Shown here: piece by piece, positions 59,007 to 64,000 of the stretch | Position numbering within the stretch: the first letter of the stretch is position 1 | How the letters are laid out: each line of letters opens with the position of its first letter | DNA from: Scenedesmus sp. ARA3 | Lineage: Eukaryota > Chlorophyta > Chlorophyceae > Sphaeropleales > Scenedesmaceae | Assembly (NCBI GenBank): GCA_004335835.1 | Contig: RWJK01001377.1 | Coordinates: forward strand, 124,001-188,000 | Direction: 5' to 3' | DNA: 64,000 nucleotides | Translations under genes and position numbers: made by a program | Notes under the pieces: model-generated | What the model was told of the DNA's origin: nothing | Databases searched by the model: none | Seen by the model: the letters and a program-made list of their open reading frames with translations, nothing else

Positions 59007-59802
59007 CAGTGGCTCACCAATTCAGTCAGTGTTGATTCTTGGTGCTAGTGGAGGTGTGGGATCCTTCGCAGTGCTGCTGGCGAAGCACTACTTCAAGATC
59101 CCGCTTGTGCTGGCCACCTGCTCAGGCCGCAATGCAGAGTATGTGCAGCAGCTGGGAGCTGATGTGGTGATCGACTACACAAGTCAAGATGTGCAGGCAG
59201 CAGTCAGGGACGCCCTGCAGCAGCAGCAGCAGCAGAAGCAACATGCCAGTGTTGCTGCTGACACTGCTCAGCAAAGTTGCGGCAGCAGTGCTAGTCAGGC
59301 TGGTGCTGAACCCGCCACCCTGCCGCCAGCAAGCACTGCCCAGCCCATCAGCAGAAGCAGCAGCGCTAGCGGCAGCAGCAAGCTCAACCTAGTTGTTGAC
59401 AATGTGGGTGGTTCAGCACACATGAGCATGGCCTGCACACTTTTGAGTCCCAGCAATGGGCTGTACGTCACATCTGTGCCGCTGGCTAATCCCCAGAGCA
59501 ACTCCCTGTGGAGCGTGCTGTCTTTTTTCTCAGGCCTGATGCTGCGCAAGGCGCTGCACAGCGCTGTGCCAGCGCGCTTCCCTGCAGTTGCCTTCAATGG
59601 GGCTAGCCCTGATGGCTGTAAGGTGCAGCGGCTTGTCGCTTGGTTAGCAGCAGCTGCTGAGGTTGTGCACAGCAGCTCTGCTGAGCACTGCCTGGTGCGG
59701 CTGACCGAGTATGGTCTGCATGAGGCGGGAGAGGCGTTGGCAGCTGTGCAGAGCAAGCGAGCGGTGGGAAAGTTGGTGTTGAGGGTGAATGGTGACCCGT
59801 GA
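58501..59802 (+). CDS. quinone oxidoreductase-like MDR (zeta-crystallin type) protein
   Basis: A medium-chain dehydrogenase/reductase, probably NADPH-dependent and acting on quinones or enones. The 433-residue frame is intronless, which is unusual in this window. The GroES-like N-terminal domain includes VLVSVAYASVNPADIQYVNG, PCPLGVDGAGVVVAIGS and FKVGDHVLGL. The Rossmann domain has the nucleotide motif LILGASGGVGSFA (about 178-190) and LGADVVIDYTSQDV. No zinc-ligand pattern of alcohol dehydrogenases is seen, so the zinc-free quinone-reductase branch is likely. Two low-complexity insertions interrupt the fold: a poly-Ser run just before the Rossmann motif and a Gln/Ser-rich stretch of about 60 residues after the DYTSQDV strand. 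The ATG at 58501 begins MRAYVAHG, the usual opening of the family; the frame extends upstream only through a GTG. A TGTAA word, the algal polyadenylation signal, occurs about 40 bases after the stop. Confidence 0.86.
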
Positions 59803-60318
59803 GTGTGTTGTGTGGTATGCTGTCGGCTTTAGTCTTGTGGGTTGTAAGTGGTAACTAGCGGGTGCCACTGCCAGCCTGGGTGGGTGAATTGTTGCAGACA
59901 TGGCATGGACATTTTGCAAGCTGCAGCTTGCAAGAGCAGAAGTATCAAAAGCAGCTCAATGTATTAAATGTTTTGCTCGTGGATGTGTTTGTGTGTTGTT
60001 CTCACGGTTGGGCTGTCACAGGCGCAAAGGAAGAATATTTGATGGGGTTCTACTGGCCAGCGGTTGAGTGGACATGTTATGTGGTGTGCAGGTTGACAAC
60101 TCAAGTCTTGAGCATTGCTGCAGCAGCAAGTGATGATTTGCTTGTTGTTTTCCACAGATACGTCATCCATTTGCTCCTTACAGTGTCTTGAGTGCACCAG
60201 TGGTGTGTGTTCTACTGATTGAGTGACCAGCAAAGCTGTTTACAGCCTGATTGCACAAGACAGCCACCTTCGTTGTTGAAATCGTTTTTTCACCGTAGAA
60301 AATTTCATCGTAGAAAAC
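59803..60318. other. spacer between the MDR and DUF1995 genes
   Basis: About 515 bases on the plus strand, holding the MDR 3' UTR (TGTAA near 59843) and the promoter of the next gene. A short duplication AAATTTCATCGTAGAAAA / CACCGTAGAAAA lies just before the start at 60319. No gene seen. Confidence 0.4.
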
Positions 60319-60903
60319 ATGCAGAGCCTGCGTTCGCCAGCTGGTTCACAGAATGCGCGTGTGCCCACGCACCGTGCGTCAAGAGGCATCAGCAGCAGCT
60401 GGCGGGCTCGATCAGCATCTGGGCTGGGAGGTTCAGCCGGAACTGTACGAATTCCATCAAATCCTGAGCTGCAGGCAAGTCCCTGTGATGCTGTAACCGT
60501 ATTCGCGTGCCTGTACTGTTCCCACCAGCAGGTGCTGCTACTGCTACTACGCGCCTCTGGCTCCTCTAGCATTCCAACGTCTTGCTGCTCTCCACAAGCA
60601 AACACAACATAACAAACCAGAGCCTAACCGCATGCGCATTGTCTGTTTTGGCCTGCAGGTCAACCAAGCAGTGGCTGCCATCGAGGCAGCCTGGAAGGCC
60701 GGCATAAAGCGCCAGCGCATAGAGCTGCTGCTGCCGCTGATTGGCGCAACAGACCTGGACGACTGGCCGGGCGGCATCAGGCAGCAGTTCAAGGCAGCAG
60801 CACCATTGGTGGAGGGCATCCTGAAGCAGCTGAAGCAGAAGGAGGGCCTGCAGGGGCCCCTGGGGGTGGACATCTGGGACCAGGTGGGGCAGCTGGCTGG
60901 GCA

Positions 60904-60940
<37 letters not shown>

Positions 60941-61152
60941 AAGCAACACAGCGGCTGCACAATTACGCTGTATTGCTGATACACCATGTACATGGAGTGT
61001 TGAAGCATTGGCATTCGCAGCTGATGGATTAGCCATGGCACTCTGTTGTCATGTTGCAACAGACACGGCCCATAGGCAGTTTGGTGCCAGCAACTATGTG
61101 CAAGCATATGCCAGACACGCTCGCTACTCCTGGACGAAGTTGTCACTTGATG

Positions 61153-61186
<34 letters not shown>

Positions 61187-61360
61187 CCTGGCCAGGGTGA
61201 TGCGGTGGGCGCCTGGTCGGGTGACAACCTGGCTGGTGTGCTGTTCCCCACAGCCGACACCATCAAGCAGCTGCGGCAGCTGGCGGAGCGCTCCCCCGAG
61301 GCGCCCGAGCTGCTGCTCATCTTCAACCCGCAGTGGGAGCTGCAGGTGGGCTGCAGTGGC

Positions 61361-61396
<36 letters not shown>

Positions 61397-61580
61397 GCCA
61401 GAAGCATCAGCCAAGAGGCTGCAGGTACAGCGGCAGCAGCATGCATCGGCTAGGCATCAGCAGCGACCTGCCTGCCTGCCATCTGTGTGGCCACCTACTG
61501 CAGCAGCCTTAGAGCAGCTGTGGCAAGGATATACCATATCCTTGCAAGTAGTACTTGCTGCTGCATCTGCACCTGACGTC

Positions 61581-61613
<33 letters not shown>

Positions 61614-62335
61614 GCCGCCAGGGCAACCTGGTGAGCGACTTTGGCTTTGGCAACCGCAAGGCAGCCTCACTGGCTCTGGTGGAGAGCTTCACTCCTACCT
61701 ACTGGCTCAAGCAGATGCGCGTGGCTGGCGACGACCTGCGCGTGCTGCATGCACACCCCAACAAGTGGCAGGTGGGAGGCAAACGAACCACAACTCCTGT
61801 CAGCTGATGGGGCTTGGCGTGCTGCAGATGCTGCCCACACAGCTGTAATTGGGCGGCTTACTGGTGTGATTGGCTAGTTGAAGCAGTCGCAAAGCAGCCC
61901 CACCTGCTCCTGCAGCATGCTAAGCGCAGCTGCAGTCTGCAGCGATGTGCACGTGTAGTTTGGAGGCTGCAGCCTGCAGTTGCTGCCATCTCATGCTCGC
62001 AATTGTGGGGACCACTGTGAGGATCTTGTACATCTCCATAAAGTGCAGCAGCTGCTGCCTGCCAGGCACCTGCCTTTGCCCTTGTTACTGAAACCGCACT
62101 GCCTGCCCCACTGCCGCTGCTGCTGCTGCTGCTGCCGCCGCTGTCTTGCCAGGTGCACACTGTGTCGCGCAGCGGCAGCGAGGCCTTCCTGACGGCCTTT
62201 GATGCGCAGCCCAGCTATGCGCAGCTGCAGGAGGCGCTCAAGGCGTGGCCTGATGCTGCCAGCAACAAGAGCCTCATGGACAGGCTGCGGGATGAGGTGC
62301 AGTTCATCCAGGACACAGCACAGCCCAAGCAGTAG
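60319..62335 (+). CDS. plastid DUF1995-family protein
   Basis: Five exons close in frame to 287 residues: 60319-60474, 60659-60883, 61196-61345, 61622-61771 and 62153-62335. The first exon (MQSLRSPAGSQNARVPTHRA) is rich in Ser, Arg and Ala and looks like a chloroplast transit peptide. It ends IPSNPELQ, which joins directly to VNQAVAAIEAAWKAGIKRQR, the usual DUF1995 opening. Later conserved words are GAWSGDNLAGVLFPTADTIK, LLLIFNPQW, LVSDFGFGNRK and VAGDDLRVLHAHPNKW. DUF1995 proteins are found in plastids and cyanobacteria; some plant members (LPA3 and relatives) take part in photosystem II accumulation, but a precise role for this one cannot be inferred. The first intron starts with GC (CAG|GCAAGT) rather than GT. 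A CTG array follows the second donor. Confidence 0.86.
60475..60658 (+). other. GC-AG intron of the DUF1995 gene
   Basis: Donor CAG|GCAAGT and acceptor CCTGCAG|GT. The phase-0 joint produces PELQ-VNQAV, and no GT donor nearby keeps the frame. Confidence 0.7.
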
Positions 62336-63520
62336 GCGGGGTTGGATGAATGTGTGAGAGGTGATTGGAGAGGCGCACAGCAGAGGTGTGAGTGGTGACA
62401 AAGCAGGGGCGTAGTTGTGAAGTGATGGCAGAGGTTTTCAGCGATTTGTGCAGTTTTGCCATGCTGCGGTGCCGGTGTTGGTGTTGTGGTGTCGAAGTGC
62501 AAACAGAGTGAACCTCCTGAGCTTGGATTGATCCCTTGGGCTGTGCCAGTTTTGCTAGCGCTGTTGTGCAGTGCTGTTTGAGCATCAGCATCATGTGCAG
62601 CGCTGTCTGTTTGCCAGAATGTTGTGCTGGCTGTTGATGTGTTTTGTTTGCACGTGTTGGCGGTGTTGGCGAGTGATCTGCCACATATCTGCTGAAGAGT
62701 GTATGTCGTCAGGTTTTTTGGGCCTAGTGTGATGGGCCGCCAGGCTGTCGAGCATGTTCATTGGATGTGAGCAAAACCGTTACGACTGTCATACTGCCAT
62801 TAACAATGGCGGCGCTGCCCGTGCGATTACATGTGTGGCACGCGGCTGCGGCATCTGCCAGAGAACCGCTACTGTGTCTGGTGCCAGCACGGAACTACCT
62901 CGCACTTGAGCATCTACTGTATGTTAAGGGCAGGCATGGCTGTTGAGCAATGGAGCAGACCAGCGGGAGCGCATTTGTTATCACAATACACCCATGGCAG
63001 AGTGATTCTTGTCAAAGTTAATGTAAACATCAGGCGAACAAGGCAGATGATGATAGACCAGGAACAGAGCGCATGTGTTCCAAGTCCTCTGCACGCCACA
63101 ACCAGCCGCGCTCATACCCCAAGCTTGGGTACTTAAGTGCGCATGCGCACTGCTTGGCAAGCCTTGACTTCACAGCAGACCCATGTGGTTCTGTTGGTGC
63201 ACATACACGCACACATCATGATGTGTCTTGATCAAGACATTTCCAGCGCAATCACCGCTGCACCGCTTGCATGACCACAGCAACACAAGTTGAAGGCCTG
63301 GTCTTGCAAGTCAGCACTCAGTGACTGGGCCAGCCGCACACCTCAGCACAGCGGCAGCGGCTGTTGCATCTCATGCAGCTGGCGCCTGGCCCAGCACCAC
63401 ACCACACCACCAACCCAACATCCCTCCGCCGCAACTTTGATAGCCTTGCACCAACCTGCTGATAAAATAACATAACAAACAACTATATATCAACTGAAAT
63501 TGTTCAACAGAAATGCATGT
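62336..63520. other. convergent intergenic region
   Basis: About 1.2 kb between the 3' ends of two convergent genes. It should contain both 3' UTRs. Short frames near 62761-63136 include a Cys-rich reading (MCGTRLRHLPENRYCVWCQ), but they are not supported by signals or splice sites. No repeat or RNA gene seen. Confidence 0.4.
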
Positions 63521-64000
63521 CTATGACTGCTTCAGCTGGCTGGTTGCGCTGCAGGGCCCAAAGTCGTGGATGACTTCCCTATGGCAGCTCCACACCAGCC
63601 GGATGGCCTCAGGCGTGCCAATCCCTGCACCCCGCGGGTCACCCGCAGGCCCGAACCAGTGGTTCTGCGGCGCGCCCGTGGTGCGTGCGCGTATGCCGGC
63701 GTATGTGGTGCCGTTCACGGTGTGCGCCAGCACCTCCTGCAGGAAGGGCAGGTCGTTGGAGACGACTGCTGCGGTGAGGTGGTGGCTCATGCGCTCCAGC
63801 ACGTCCAGCACAGCACGCAGCTGGTCGTCTGCAGCAGCAGCAGCAATCAAGCAGCAGCAGTGAGTAGCAGCGCGGCAGCACCTGGACATGCAATCAGCGA
63901 GCGCTCCACCAAGGTACGCAAGTAGGGTGCAACAGCAGCTCGCCAGCGCGCTCACCGTCGTACTCTGTCACGACCTGGAAGGGTCCAAACACCTCAGTGG
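63521..64000 (-). CDS. P5CDH: 1-pyrroline-5-carboxylate dehydrogenase (ALDH12), C-terminal part
   Basis: Oxidises P5C/glutamate semialdehyde to glutamate with NAD+ in mitochondria, the second step of proline breakdown. Only the last two exons are in the window: 64000-63956 (cut by the edge) and 63828-63521. They encode TEVFGPFQVVTEYD and then a long stretch ending in the stop. The words TTGAPQNHWFGPAGDPRGAG and GTPEAIRLVWSCHREVI are highly characteristic of the plant-type ALDH12 C terminus. TEVFGPFQVV is the ALDH signature near the end of the catalytic domain. The catalytic Cys and the NAD-binding fold lie beyond the window. The tail after CHREVIHDFGP differs from the plant ending, which may be lineage variation. 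The phase-1 junction (GAC G|AC) supports the model. Confidence 0.93.

Noticed and set aside
62761..63136. Cys-rich plus-strand reading in the convergent intergenic region
   Set aside because: Short, without start context, splice partners or a recognisable zinc-finger spacing. It most likely lies in 3' UTR.

Overview
The window is nuclear DNA of a green alga. The inference rests on these points: every sizeable gene is split by GT-AG introns, there are GH9 cellulase, plastid-type KsgA and plant-type P5C dehydrogenase (ALDH12) genes, and the sequence is moderately GC-rich and saturated with CAG/CTG arrays that encode poly-Gln, poly-Ala and poly-Ser. A chlorophycean lineage (for example Scenedesmaceae) would fit, but that is a guess. 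I rebuilt gene models by hand by matching splice donors, acceptors and reading phase. Six multi-exon models close perfectly in frame: the GPI-anchored protein, KsgA, GH9, MDN1, Lunapark and the DUF1995 protein.

Layout. 466-4028 (-): a secreted, probably GPI-anchored protein of unknown function. 4523-7300 (-): plastid-type rRNA adenine dimethyltransferase. 7732-8465 (+): a small conserved protein of unknown function. 8466-10433: no gene seen, one assembly gap. 10434 to at least 16669 (+): a large secreted protein that joins a cupredoxin-like domain, two cadherin-like repeats and an HExxH metallopeptidase-like region. 16670-21327: gene-poor, partly AT-rich, repeat-bearing, with one orphan ORF. 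21328-26260 (-): secreted GH9 cellulase with a fungal-type cellulose-binding-like module and an Ig-like domain. 27076-54694 (-): one giant 23-exon gene for midasin (MDN1/Rea1), 6,887 residues in my model. 55429-57799 (+): Lunapark-like ER-shaping protein, divergent from MDN1. 58501-59802 (+): intronless quinone-oxidoreductase-like MDR protein. 60319-62335 (+): plastid DUF1995 protein with a GC-AG intron. 63521 to the window edge (-): C-terminal part of mitochondrial P5C dehydrogenase.

The genes do not form a pathway; this is ordinary eukaryotic gene order. Two genes concern ribosome production in different compartments (MDN1 for the nucleolar/nuclear 60S particle, KsgA for the plastid small subunit). 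Three concern the cell exterior (the GPI-anchored protein, the cupredoxin/HExxH protein and the GH9 cellulase).

The most noteworthy observations are the cupredoxin-cadherin-metallopeptidase fusion whose HExxH motif is assembled across an intron, repeated small duplications of exon edges into neighbouring introns (four cases in two genes), a ~146-bp repeat family inside MDN1 introns, a Lunapark that lacks its usual zinc ribbon, and CTG arrays sitting at 3' splice sites. I found no self-contained novel system such as a defence island or biosynthetic cluster.
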